A stretch of 64,000 nt of DNA, taken from Microbacterium sp. RURRCA19A (GTDB lineage: Bacteria; Actinomycetota; Actinomycetes; Actinomycetales; Microbacteriaceae). A program made the position numbers and the translations under genes. The notes under the pieces were generated by a model. It made no database searches. It worked only from the letters and a program-made list of their open reading frames with translations, and was not told where the DNA came from. Location of the stretch: the NCBI RefSeq assembly GCF_900156455.1, contig NZ_FTNQ01000004.1, forward strand, positions 179,518 through 243,517, in the 5' to 3' direction. Below are positions 52,867 through 60,067 of the stretch, in pieces. Every line of letters begins with the position of its first letter. Within the stretch, counting starts at the first letter, position 1.

Positions 52867-54339
52867 GTGACCGAAAACGTCGACGTTCTCCTCATCGGAG
52901 GCGGCATCATGTCCGCCACCCTCGGCACGATGCTGAAGGATCTGCAGCCCGATCTGAAGATCGCGGTGCTGGAGCGACTGAGCGACGTTGCGCAGGAGAG
53001 CTCGAACGCGTGGAACAACGCCGGCACCGGGCACGCGGCGCTCTGCGAGCTCAACTACATGCCCGACAACCCCGGCGGCACTCTCGACCCGTCGAAGGCC
53101 GTCGCGATCAACGAGCAGTTCCAGCAGAGCCGTCAGTTCTGGGCCTCGCTGGTGTCGGAGGGGGTCCTCGACGAGCCCTCCACGTTCATCAACCCCACCC
53201 CGCACATGACCTTCGTGCGGGGCGAGAAGGACGTCGCGTACCTCCGCAAGCGCTACGAGGTGCTGAAGCAGCAGCCGCTGTTCGCCGGCATCGAGTACAG
53301 CGAGGACTCGCGCGTCATCAACCAGTGGGCGCCGCTGCTCATGCAGAAGCGCCGCAAGGGTGAGCCGTTCGCGGCCACGCGTGTGCCCGCGGGCACCGAC
53401 GTCGACTTCGGGTCGCTCACGCGCCAGCTCTTCGCGGGACTCCGCGAGAAGGGCGTCGAGGTCGTGACCAACCACGAGGTCAAGAAGCTCAAGAAGCGCA
53501 AAGACGGACGGTGGGACGTCACCTACCGCCACACGATCGGTCACACACCCGGCACGATCACCGCGAAGTTCGTGTTCGTCGGCGCGGGCGGCTGGGCGCT
53601 GAAGCTCCTGCAGCGTTCGCGCATCGACGAGATCAAGGGCTACGGCGTCTTCCCGATCGGCGGGCAGTGGCTGAAGACCTCGAACCCGGCGATCGTCGCG
53701 CAGCACAAGGCCAAGGTGTACTCGCAGGCGTCGGTGGGCGCGCCCCCGATGTCGGTGCCGCACCTCGACACCCGTGTCGTCGACGGCGAGACCTCGCTTC
53801 TCTTCGGACCGTTCGCGACCTTCAGCCCGAAGTTCCTCAAGAACGGGTCGATGCTCGACATCGTCACCCAGGTGCGGCCGCACAACCTCTTCCCGATGCT
53901 GAAGGTCGCGGTCGACAACCCCGGCCTCATCAAGTACCTCGTCAGCGAGCTGCTGAAGACCCACGCGAAGAAGGTCGACAGCCTCCGCGAGTTCATGCCC
54001 ACCGCGAAGGCCGAGGACTGGGAGCTGCTCGACGCCGGCCAGCGCGCGCAGGTGATGAAGCGCGACAAAGACAAGGGGGGTGTGCTGCAGTTCGGCACCG
54101 AGGTCGTGACCTCGGCCGATCACTCCATCGCGGGCCTCCTCGGCGCCTCGCCGGGGGCGTCCACCGCCGTCTCGATCATGCTCGGCCTGATCAAGACCTG
54201 CTTCCCCGAGCGCATGCCCGAGTGGGAGCCCCGCCTCCGCCAGCTCATCCCCAGCTACGGCGAGACGCTGAACACGCGTCCCGATGCGGCGCGCGCAGAA
54301 CTGGATGCCACGGCCCAGGCGCTCGCGATCAACGCCTGA
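52867..54339 (+). CDS. mqo: Malate:quinone oxidoreductase
   Basis: 490 residues. FAD-binding VLLIGGGIMSATLGTMLKDL and family motifs SNAWNNAGTGHAALCELNYM and LLGASPGASTAVSIML. Membrane-associated flavoenzyme oxidising malate to oxaloacetate and reducing quinone in the TCA cycle. GTG start directly after a -10 box. Palindromic operator upstream suggests dedicated control. Confidence 0.96.
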   Translation: MTENVDVLLIGGGIMSATLGTMLKDLQPDLKIAVLERLSDVAQESSNAWNNAGTGHAALCELNYMPDNPGGTLDPSKAVAINEQFQQSRQFWASLVSEGVLDEPSTFINPTPHMTFVRGEKDVAYLRKRYEVLKQQPLFAGIEYSEDSRVINQWAPLLMQKRRKGEPFAATRVPAGTDVDFGSLTRQLFAGLREKGVEVVTNHEVKKLKKRKDGRWDVTYRHTIGHTPGTITAKFVFVGAGGWALKLLQRSRIDEIKGYGVFPIGGQWLKTSNPAIVAQHKAKVYSQASVGAPPMSVPHLDTRVVDGETSLLFGPFATFSPKFLKNGSMLDIVTQVRPHNLFPMLKVAVDNPGLIKYLVSELLKTHAKKVDSLREFMPTAKAEDWELLDAGQRAQVMKRDKDKGGVLQFGTEVVTSADHSIAGLLGASPGASTAVSIMLGLIKTCFPERMPEWEPRLRQLIPSYGETLNTRPDAARAELDATAQALAINA

Positions 54340-54346
54340 CGCATCC

Positions 54347-54952
54347 ATGGCGAAGCTGTACTTCCGCTACGGAGCGATGAACTCCGGCAAGTCGACGGCG
54401 CTCCTGCAGGCGGCGTACAACTACGAGGAGCGGGGGCAGCGGGTCCTTCTGGCCAAGCCCGAGATCGACACCAAGGGCGCCGACCAGATCGACAGCCGCC
54501 TGGGTGTCAGCCGCCCGGTCGACTTCCTCGTCGGACCCGACCACGACCTGCGCGCCGTCTTCCACGAAGCCGCCGGGAAGGCGCCGGTGGCGTGCCTCCT
54601 CGTCGACGAGGCGCAGTTCTTCACCGCGGCGCAGGTCGACGATCTCCTCCGCATCGCGGTGCTCGACGGCATCCCGGTGCTCGCCTACGGCATCCGCACC
54701 GATTTCCGCACCGAGGCGTTCCCGGGCTCGGCGCGTCTGCTCGAGATCGCGCACAGCCTCGAAGAGCTCAAGACCATCTGCCGGTGCGGACGGAAAGCGC
54801 TGTTCAACGCGCGTCTGGTGGGCGGGCGCTTCGTCTTCGACGGTGATCAGGTGGCCATCGACGAGGCGCAGATCTCGGGCGAAGTGACGTACGAGTCGAT
54901 GTGCGCCTCGTGCTACCTGCGCGAGTCCGGTGGTCGGCTCGACGGACGCTGA
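54347..54952 (+). CDS. tdk: Thymidine kinase
   Basis: 201 residues. P-loop GAMNSGKSTALLQAAYNY, DEAQF motif (LLVDEAQFFTAAQVD), lid YGIRTDFRTEAFPGS and zinc ligands CRCGRKALFNAR and CASCYLRE. Salvages thymidine to dTMP. ATG at 54347 is 7 nt after the mqo stop, so it may share its transcript. Confidence 0.95.
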   Translation: MAKLYFRYGAMNSGKSTALLQAAYNYEERGQRVLLAKPEIDTKGADQIDSRLGVSRPVDFLVGPDHDLRAVFHEAAGKAPVACLLVDEAQFFTAAQVDDLLRIAVLDGIPVLAYGIRTDFRTEAFPGSARLLEIAHSLEELKTICRCGRKALFNARLVGGRFVFDGDQVAIDEAQISGEVTYESMCASCYLRESGGRLDGR

Positions 54953-54992
54953 CGCGGCGGTCCCTGTCCTCCGGGGCCGATAGCCTGGAGAC

Positions 54993-56036
54993 ATGCGCGT
55001 ACTTCTGGCCGGCGGTGCCGGTTACATCGGAACACACACGGCCGTCGCCCTCCTGGAGTCCGGCCACGACGTCGTCCTGCTGGACGACCTGTCGGGCACG
55101 CACGCGGTCGCCGCCGAGCGCGTGGAGAAGATCACCGGCAAGCCGGCCCCGCTCGTCGTGGGCGACGCGGCTGACGACGCGGTCGTCGCTGCCGTGTTCG
55201 ACGAGTACGGCCCGATCGACGCGATCATCCATCTCGCCGCCTTCAAGGCCGTGGGGGAGTCCACGCAGAAGCCGTTGGAGTACTACTCCAACAACCTCGA
55301 CACCACGTTCGCGCTGCTGCGGGTCGGTATCGCCCGCGGCATCCGCTCGTTCGTGTTCTCCAGCACCGGAACGGTGTACTCCGACCCGGCCGACCTGCCG
55401 TTCACGGAGGAGTCGACCACGAGCATCGACCTGTCGAACGCGTACAGCAAGTCCAAGCGCATGAACGAGGTCGTTCTCGCCGACGTCGCCCGCGTGAACC
55501 CCGACCTCAACGTCACGGTGCTGCGGTACTTCAACCCGGTGGGTGCGCACCCGTCCGGTCTCATCGGCGAGGACCCCGCCGGCATCCCGAACAACCTCAT
55601 GCCGTTCGTCTCGCGTGTCGCGATCGGCTCGCTCGACGAGATCGGCGTCTTCGGCGCCGACTACGACACCCCCGACGGCACGGGCCTGCGCGACTACATC
55701 CACGTCGTCGACCTCGCCGAGGGGCACGTGGTGGCTCTCGAGCAGGCGCAGCCGGGGCACCAGGTGTTCAATCTCGGCACCGGTCGTCCGGTCAGCGTGC
55801 TCGAGCTCATCTCGTCGTTCGAGAAGGCGGTCGGGCACGACCTCCCGAAGAAGATCCTCGATCGTCGCCCGGGCGATGTGGCGGCGACCTACTGCGACCC
55901 GGCCAAGGCGGCCGAGGTGCTGGGCTGGCGGACGCGTCTCGAGATCGACGATGCGTGCCGCGACTACTGGAACTGGCAGACCCGCAACCCCGCCGGGTAC
56001 GCAACCCCCGCCGACGCCGGAGTGCGCCCCGCGTAG
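54993..56036 (+). CDS. galE: UDP-glucose 4-epimerase
   Basis: 347 residues. NAD-binding GGAGYIGTHTAVALLESGH, catalytic Ser region FVFSSTGTVYSDP, the YxxxK motif in NAYSKSKRMNE, and RYFNPVGAHPSGLIGEDP. Interconverts UDP-glucose and UDP-galactose. TAGCCT at 54980-54985 with GGAGA just before the ATG. Stop lies within the promoter of the next regulator gene. Confidence 0.95.
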   Translation: MRVLLAGGAGYIGTHTAVALLESGHDVVLLDDLSGTHAVAAERVEKITGKPAPLVVGDAADDAVVAAVFDEYGPIDAIIHLAAFKAVGESTQKPLEYYSNNLDTTFALLRVGIARGIRSFVFSSTGTVYSDPADLPFTEESTTSIDLSNAYSKSKRMNEVVLADVARVNPDLNVTVLRYFNPVGAHPSGLIGEDPAGIPNNLMPFVSRVAIGSLDEIGVFGADYDTPDGTGLRDYIHVVDLAEGHVVALEQAQPGHQVFNLGTGRPVSVLELISSFEKAVGHDLPKKILDRRPGDVAATYCDPAKAAEVLGWRTRLEIDDACRDYWNWQTRNPAGYATPADAGVRPA

Positions 56037-56043
56037 GGTGGTG

Positions 56044-56054
56044 TGGTCAGGCCA
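56044..56054. promoter_or_regulatory. FadR/GntR-type operator candidate
   Basis: TGGTCAGGCCA, embedded in GTGGTCAGGCCAC, differs at one position from the TnGTnnnACnA operator of FadR-type regulators. It lies just after TAGGGT (56034-56039, possible -10) and before the regulator start, fitting autoregulation. Confidence 0.45.
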
Positions 56055-56084
56055 CAGCGGTCTGGGGTCGTCGGAAGGGATGCC

Positions 56085-56822
56085 GTGCCGGATTCCGAAC
56101 TGCGTGCGTGGCAGGTCGTACTCGAGCGCATCGAGGGTGACCTGCGCGAGGGGCGTCTCGCGCCGGGTGACCGTCTGACGCCGGAGCGCGAACTCGCCGC
56201 CCAGCTCGGCGTCGGCCGCTCCAGCGTGCGGGAGGCGATTCGCGTTCTCGAGGTGCTCGGCGTCGTCCGCACCGCCACTGGCTCGGGGCCGTCCTCGGGC
56301 GCGATGATCGTGACGACGCCGCGCGGAGGGCTCGCCGCCTTCCTGCGTCTCCAGGTCGCGGCCAACGGATTCCCGCTCGCCGATGTCGTGCGCACCCGTA
56401 TCGTGCTCGAGTCCGACATCGCCGAGACGCTCGCGGGTGCGGGAGCCGACCTCGCCGAGGTCGACGGCATCCTGGATGCCATGGACGCCGACGCCCTGCG
56501 TCGGGAGGAGTTCCTCGCCCTCGACGCCCGCTTCCACCAGGCGCTCGCCGAGGCGTCGGGCAACGCGGTGGTCGCGGCGATGATGGCGGGGCTGCGCAGC
56601 TCGATCGAGTCGTACACCCAGGCCGGGGCGGCCCTGCTCGACGACTGGGAGTCGACGTCGGCGCGGCTGCGCGCCGAACACCGGGGGATCGTCGCCGCCG
56701 TGGAGGCGGGCGACGGTGCCACGGCGCGGGATCTCGTCCGCGCCCACATCGCGGGTTATTCGGCCGAGGTCGCGCACGTGCTGCGCGCTCGGGAAGACGT
56801 CAACGGAATGGATGCCGCATGA
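56085..56822 (+). CDS. FadR-subfamily GntR transcriptional regulator
   Basis: 245 residues from the GTG at 56085, chosen because GGAAGGGA lies just upstream; an earlier GTG at 56043 would begin inside the operator-like sequence. Winged helix at the N-terminus (PGDRLTPERELAAQLGVGRSSVREAIRVLEVLGVV) and a C-terminal FCD helical domain with metal-binding-type Asp and His residues (VLESDIAETLAG, DARFHQALAEASGN, AEHRGIVAAVEAGD). ATGA overlap with the siderophore-interacting gene suggests common control. Confidence 0.88.
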   Translation: MPDSELRAWQVVLERIEGDLREGRLAPGDRLTPERELAAQLGVGRSSVREAIRVLEVLGVVRTATGSGPSSGAMIVTTPRGGLAAFLRLQVAANGFPLADVVRTRIVLESDIAETLAGAGADLAEVDGILDAMDADALRREEFLALDARFHQALAEASGNAVVAAMMAGLRSSIESYTQAGAALLDDWESTSARLRAEHRGIVAAVEAGDGATARDLVRAHIAGYSAEVAHVLRAREDVNGMDAA

Positions 56823-57640
56823 GCGACCGTCCCGCGCGCCCACCGCGCCCCCAGCACGTGCTCGAGGTCGTCTCGACCGAACGGCTGACGCCGCACCTGG
56901 TGCGCGTCCGTGCGCGCGGCGCCGATCTGACCGCGTTCCGCGAGAGCCCGCACACCGATCGCTACGTCAAGATCACCTTCGTCAAGCCCGAGTTGGGCCT
57001 GGAGCCGCCGTACGACATGGTGGCGTTGCGCGAGAGTCTCGCTCCGGAGGATCTGCCGGTGACGCGGACGTACACCGTGCGCGAGGTCGCGGGCGACGAT
57101 CTGGCGATCGACTTCGTCGTGCACGGCGATGAAGGACTCGCAGGCCCCTGGGCGGCTCGCGCTCAGCCGGGCGACCGACTGGTCGTCGCCTCGCCCGGCG
57201 GTGCCTATGCCCCCGACCTCGCGGCATCGTGGCACCTGTTCGCGGGAGACGAGTCGGCGTTGCCGGCGATCGCGGCGGCGCTCGAAGCGCTGAGCGCCGA
57301 CGCACGCGGAACGGCGTTCCTCGAGGTCGGCGGCCCGGACGACGAGATCGCGCTCGTCGTCCCCGACGGCGTCGAGGTCGTGTGGCTGCACCGCGGTGCA
57401 GCCGTTGCGGGAACGTCCCGCGTCCTGGTCGAGGCCGTCGCCGCGTGGCCGGTGCCGGACGGGCGCGGTCAGGTCTTCGCGCACGGCGAGCGGGAGGCGA
57501 TGAAGGCCCTGCGCGATGTGTTCTTCACCGACTGGGCGCTCGACCGGGCGCAGGTGTCGCTGTCGGGCTATTGGGCGTACGGGCGCACCGAGGACCGCTT
57601 CCAGGCGGAGAAGCGCGAGCCGATCGGCAAGATCCTCTGA
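56819..57640 (+). CDS. Siderophore-interacting FAD protein (ViuB-like)
   Basis: 273 residues. FAD site RTYTVREV (RxYTxR) near residue 80, the SIP C-terminal domain motifs LFAGDESALPAIAAALE and FAHGEREAMKALR, and SGYWAYGRTEDRF at the end. Reduces ferric siderophores in the cytoplasm to release iron. Its pairing with a FadR-type regulator rather than an iron regulator is unusual; no iron box is visible. Confidence 0.9.
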   Translation: MSDRPARPPRPQHVLEVVSTERLTPHLVRVRARGADLTAFRESPHTDRYVKITFVKPELGLEPPYDMVALRESLAPEDLPVTRTYTVREVAGDDLAIDFVVHGDEGLAGPWAARAQPGDRLVVASPGGAYAPDLAASWHLFAGDESALPAIAAALEALSADARGTAFLEVGGPDDEIALVVPDGVEVVWLHRGAAVAGTSRVLVEAVAAWPVPDGRGQVFAHGEREAMKALRDVFFTDWALDRAQVSLSGYWAYGRTEDRFQAEKREPIGKIL

Positions 57641-57692
57641 GAACCGGGGGTTCTCCCGGGTCGGCGCGGCGCCGCGATCGCGCCGGAGCGGG

Positions 57693-58466
57693 TCAGTCCC
57701 GCCCGGGCAGGGTGGGGATGAGCGCCTCGAGGTAGTCGGCGGTGTCTTCCCAGCCGTGCACCGCGTGGCACTCGACGCCCATGGCCAGCACCGGGTAGTC
57801 GTTGCCGTCGGGGTCGAGACGGTCGCCGACGAACAGCATGTCGTCGAGGTCGATGCCGGTGGCCTCGGCGAGCTTGCGCATGCCGTACGCCTTGTCGATG
57901 CCGCGGTGGGTGATGTCGACCGACGTCGACCCGCCCGAGCGCACCTCCAGGTCGGGGATGCGGGCGGCGACCGCCTCGCGGAGGCTGTTCTTCTTCTCGC
58001 CGGTCGGGTCCCACGCCATCTTGGCCTCGAGCGGTGCGCTCTGGCCGAGGGCGGAGAACGTGATCTGGGAGCCGCGGTCCTCGAGGATCTCGCCCCAGGG
58101 CTCGGCTTCCCACAGGCCCAACCGCTCGGCCTCTTCGCGGACGGCGGTGAGGGCGCGCGACTTCTCGTCATCGGTGAGCGAGTGCGCGTAGACCGTCTGG
58201 ACGCCGTCGGCGTTGAGGCGGTAGTACTGCGTGCCGCACGTCGGCATGAGGTGCAGGTGCGACAGCAGTGCCGCCTCGGTCTCGGGGAGGCGCTCGACGA
58301 CCTGGGTCTTGAACTGCTGCAGCTGACCCCCCGAGATGATCGCGACCTCGACCCGCTCGGCGAGCGCCAGCAGCAGATCGCCCATGCGCGGGTCGATCGC
58401 GGTCTTCGACGGGGCGAGGGTGTCGTCGAGGTCGAAGGCGACGAGACGGGGCGAGGTATCGGGCAC
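57693..58466 (-). CDS. HAD-IIB hydrolase, phosphomannomutase-like
   Basis: 257 residues. Motif I VAFDLDDTLAPSKT, motif II AIISGGQLQQF, cap region with TCGTQYYR and a motif IV site FVGDRLDPDGND. The insert and STSVDITHRGIDKAYGMRKL resemble eukaryotic-type phosphomannomutases and trehalose/sucrose phosphatase-like proteins in subfamily IIB. Substrate not known. Monocistronic; a structured intergenic region lies upstream. Confidence 0.8.
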   Translation of the reverse strand: MPDTSPRLVAFDLDDTLAPSKTAIDPRMGDLLLALAERVEVAIISGGQLQQFKTQVVERLPETEAALLSHLHLMPTCGTQYYRLNADGVQTVYAHSLTDDEKSRALTAVREEAERLGLWEAEPWGEILEDRGSQITFSALGQSAPLEAKMAWDPTGEKKNSLREAVAARIPDLEVRSGGSTSVDITHRGIDKAYGMRKLAEATGIDLDDMLFVGDRLDPDGNDYPVLAMGVECHAVHGWEDTADYLEALIPTLPGRD

Positions 58467-58506
58467 GGTGCTCCTAGCGGCCGGTGTGGTCGGTATCTCG
58501 GTACAC

Positions 58507-58622
58507 GAGAGGCTCCCCCCGAAGGAGGAGCCTCTCTGCGGTCGGCCTAGTCACCCTCTGTTCCCAAAATTCCGCAACACGGGTAGACCGACTAAGACTG
58601 GCTTCGATTCTATCGGAGCCAG
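58507..58622. other. Structured intergenic segment with three hairpins
   Basis: Three inverted repeats in 116 nt: GAGAGGCTCC/GGAGCCTCTC (58507-58536), GTCGGCCTA/TAGACCGAC (58541-58592, one mismatch, long loop) and CTGGCTTCGAT/ATCGGAGCCAG (58598-58622, one wobble, 3-nt loop). TTCCGC (58570) and TAAGAC (58593) could be a promoter with a 17-nt spacer. The segment may be a terminator cluster, a structured leader of the HTH gene, or the edge of the island. Confidence 0.5.
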
Positions 58623-58648
58623 AGCCTCGAGCTGAGCCGAGGGGGCCG

Positions 58649-58966
58649 GTGGCTCGTCGCTGGAAGCGCCTCACCCCGTCCGAGCGTGTCCTTGTGGCGC
58701 AGCGCTATGAGGCAGGGGAGACGTCCATCGCGCTCGCTAGTGAGTACGGAGTCGCGAAGTCCACCATCCTCAGTGTTCTGCGTGAAGCAAACGTGGTGGT
58801 TCGGCGGCAATCGCTAACGCCGGAGCAGGTGTCGCAGGCCGCGGCGCTCTACGAATCTGGACGGTCGCTGTCTCAGGTTGCTGCGCAGCTGTCGCTCAAG
58901 CAGGACACGATCCGGTTGGCGTTGAAGGCGCAGGGCGTCAAGCTACGTCCCGCGACGGGACGCTGA
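58649..58966 (+). CDS. Small tandem helix-turn-helix DNA-binding protein
   Basis: 105 residues from the GTG at 58649. Two homeodomain-like/resolvase-type HTH units: LTPSERVLVAQRYEAGETSI with EYGVAKSTILSVLREANV, and LTPEQVSQAAALYESGRSLS with QLSLKQDTIRLALKAQGV. The same architecture recurs in the two larger proteins at 59018 and 62325. No catalytic domain. Proteins of this kind are common next to actinobacterial recombinases and mobile elements; function is not established. Confidence 0.7.
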   Translation: MARRWKRLTPSERVLVAQRYEAGETSIALASEYGVAKSTILSVLREANVVVRRQSLTPEQVSQAAALYESGRSLSQVAAQLSLKQDTIRLALKAQGVKLRPATGR

Positions 58967-59017
58967 TCCCGTTGCATAGGTTCTTCGGACGATAAATGTT
59001 CGAGTAGCTCCTACAGG

Positions 59018-59602
59018 GTGGGCCTTGTTGAGAGGTACTCGAATAATTCGACAGGGGCGGCGAAGCTCCGTCAGCTGGCCAATCTGAAGCCAAGCCGGGT
59101 GGCAGTGGCCAGCCGCCCCGTACCTCGCAAAGCTCGACGTCTGACTGACGCGGAGAAGATGGTGTTCGTTGAGGGCTACAAGCGGGGAGAGCAGATTGCG
59201 GATCTGGCTCGGCAACTAGGGGTGCATCGCACGACGCTCGACATGTTGGTTGCTCGTCTGAAGCTGAACCGCGTCGATCCGAATGAGGTGCCGGCGGAGG
59301 TACGTGACTCGCTGGTTGAGATGTACCGAATAGGGAAGTCCTTGGCTGCGATCGGCGAAGAGTACGGATTCAGCGCCAACAAGGTGCAGCGGCTGCTCGT
59401 GTCGATGGGTGAACCGATCCGCCCACGTGGCCCGAAGAAGCCGGCGGTTACGAGCGAGCAGATCCAGCAGATTGTCTCGCGGTATGAGCAGGGTGAGGCG
59501 ATCGCAGCTATCGCAGCGTCGACGGGTGTTAGCTACGCGCAGACCAGATCGTGCTTGATAGAGGCAGGCGTTCAGATGCGGACGCGCGGGGGAGCGCGGT
59601 GA
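59018..59602 (+). CDS. Triple helix-turn-helix DNA-binding protein, copy 1
   Basis: 194 residues. Three HTH units: LTDAEKMVFVEGYKRGEQIA/QLGVHRTTLDMLVARLKL, then VRDSLVEMYRIGKSLAAIGE/YGFSANKVQRLLVSMGE, then VTSEQIQQIVSRYEQGEAIA/STGVSYAQTRSCLIEAGV, ending RTRGGAR. A conserved head (VGLVERYSNNSTGAAKLRQL) precedes them. Close paralogue of the gene at 62325 along its whole length. No good Shine-Dalgarno; GTG chosen because the paralogue aligns from exactly this residue. Its stop abuts the convergent gene. May be a regulator or DNA-recognition factor for the island. Confidence 0.7.
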   Translation: MGLVERYSNNSTGAAKLRQLANLKPSRVAVASRPVPRKARRLTDAEKMVFVEGYKRGEQIADLARQLGVHRTTLDMLVARLKLNRVDPNEVPAEVRDSLVEMYRIGKSLAAIGEEYGFSANKVQRLLVSMGEPIRPRGPKKPAVTSEQIQQIVSRYEQGEAIAAIAASTGVSYAQTRSCLIEAGVQMRTRGGAR

Positions 59603-60022
59603 CTAGGCGGCCTTCTTCTCGTCTTTGTCTCGCGCGATGGCGAGCAGGACACGGGCTAACTTGTCGAAGTCCACATCTGGTCTAACGAGTCCTTCGGTGC
59701 GGATGACGTATGACTTGTTCGTGCGCCTCCGGCCGGGAGTCTTTTTCGGTGGCGGTGGTGTGGCTTCGAGCCGCGCGATGATCTTGGTGAACTCGGCGTA
59801 CGCCTTGCCAGCACGGTGGGGGAGGCTCGGCCACTTCGCTGTGACCGCTTGACGATACGCGATGGCCTGATCGTCCGTGAAGTCCATGCTGGGTTCGTAG
59901 TACTCGTGCAGTGTGCACTGGTCTTCGAAATTTAGTTTGGACCAGCCTTGCTCGCTACGTTTCCAATTGTCAGGAAGGGTTTTTCGGTGTGCGAGGTAGT
60001 CCGAGTTGGTGATGCGCGGCAT
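59603..60022 (-). CDS. Unrecognised protein downstream of the OLD-family gene
   Basis: 139 residues, not recognised. The N-terminal part is rich in aromatic and charged residues (HRKTLPDNWKRSEQGWSKLN, HEYYEPSMDFTDDQAIAYRQ). A Pro/Lys/Arg linker (TPPPPKKTPGRRRTNKS) leads to a short C-terminal helix-rich part (DFDKLARVLLAIARDKDEKK). No signal or membrane segment. 45 nt downstream of the OLD gene on the same strand, so probably co-transcribed and a candidate partner. Base composition is less G/C-rich than the rest of the window. Confidence 0.6.
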   Translation of the reverse strand: MPRITNSDYLAHRKTLPDNWKRSEQGWSKLNFEDQCTLHEYYEPSMDFTDDQAIAYRQAVTAKWPSLPHRAGKAYAEFTKIIARLEATPPPPKKTPGRRRTNKSYVIRTEGLVRPDVDFDKLARVLLAIARDKDEKKAA

Positions 60023-60067
60023 AGATATTGCTGACTATGCGCCTCTCAACCCTGGACGTCAACCTCC

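Noticed and set aside
58580..58650. Possible tRNA gene or tRNA-derived att site
   Set aside because: GCTTCGATTC resembles a T-loop, but no acceptor, anticodon or D-arm pairing could be built around it.
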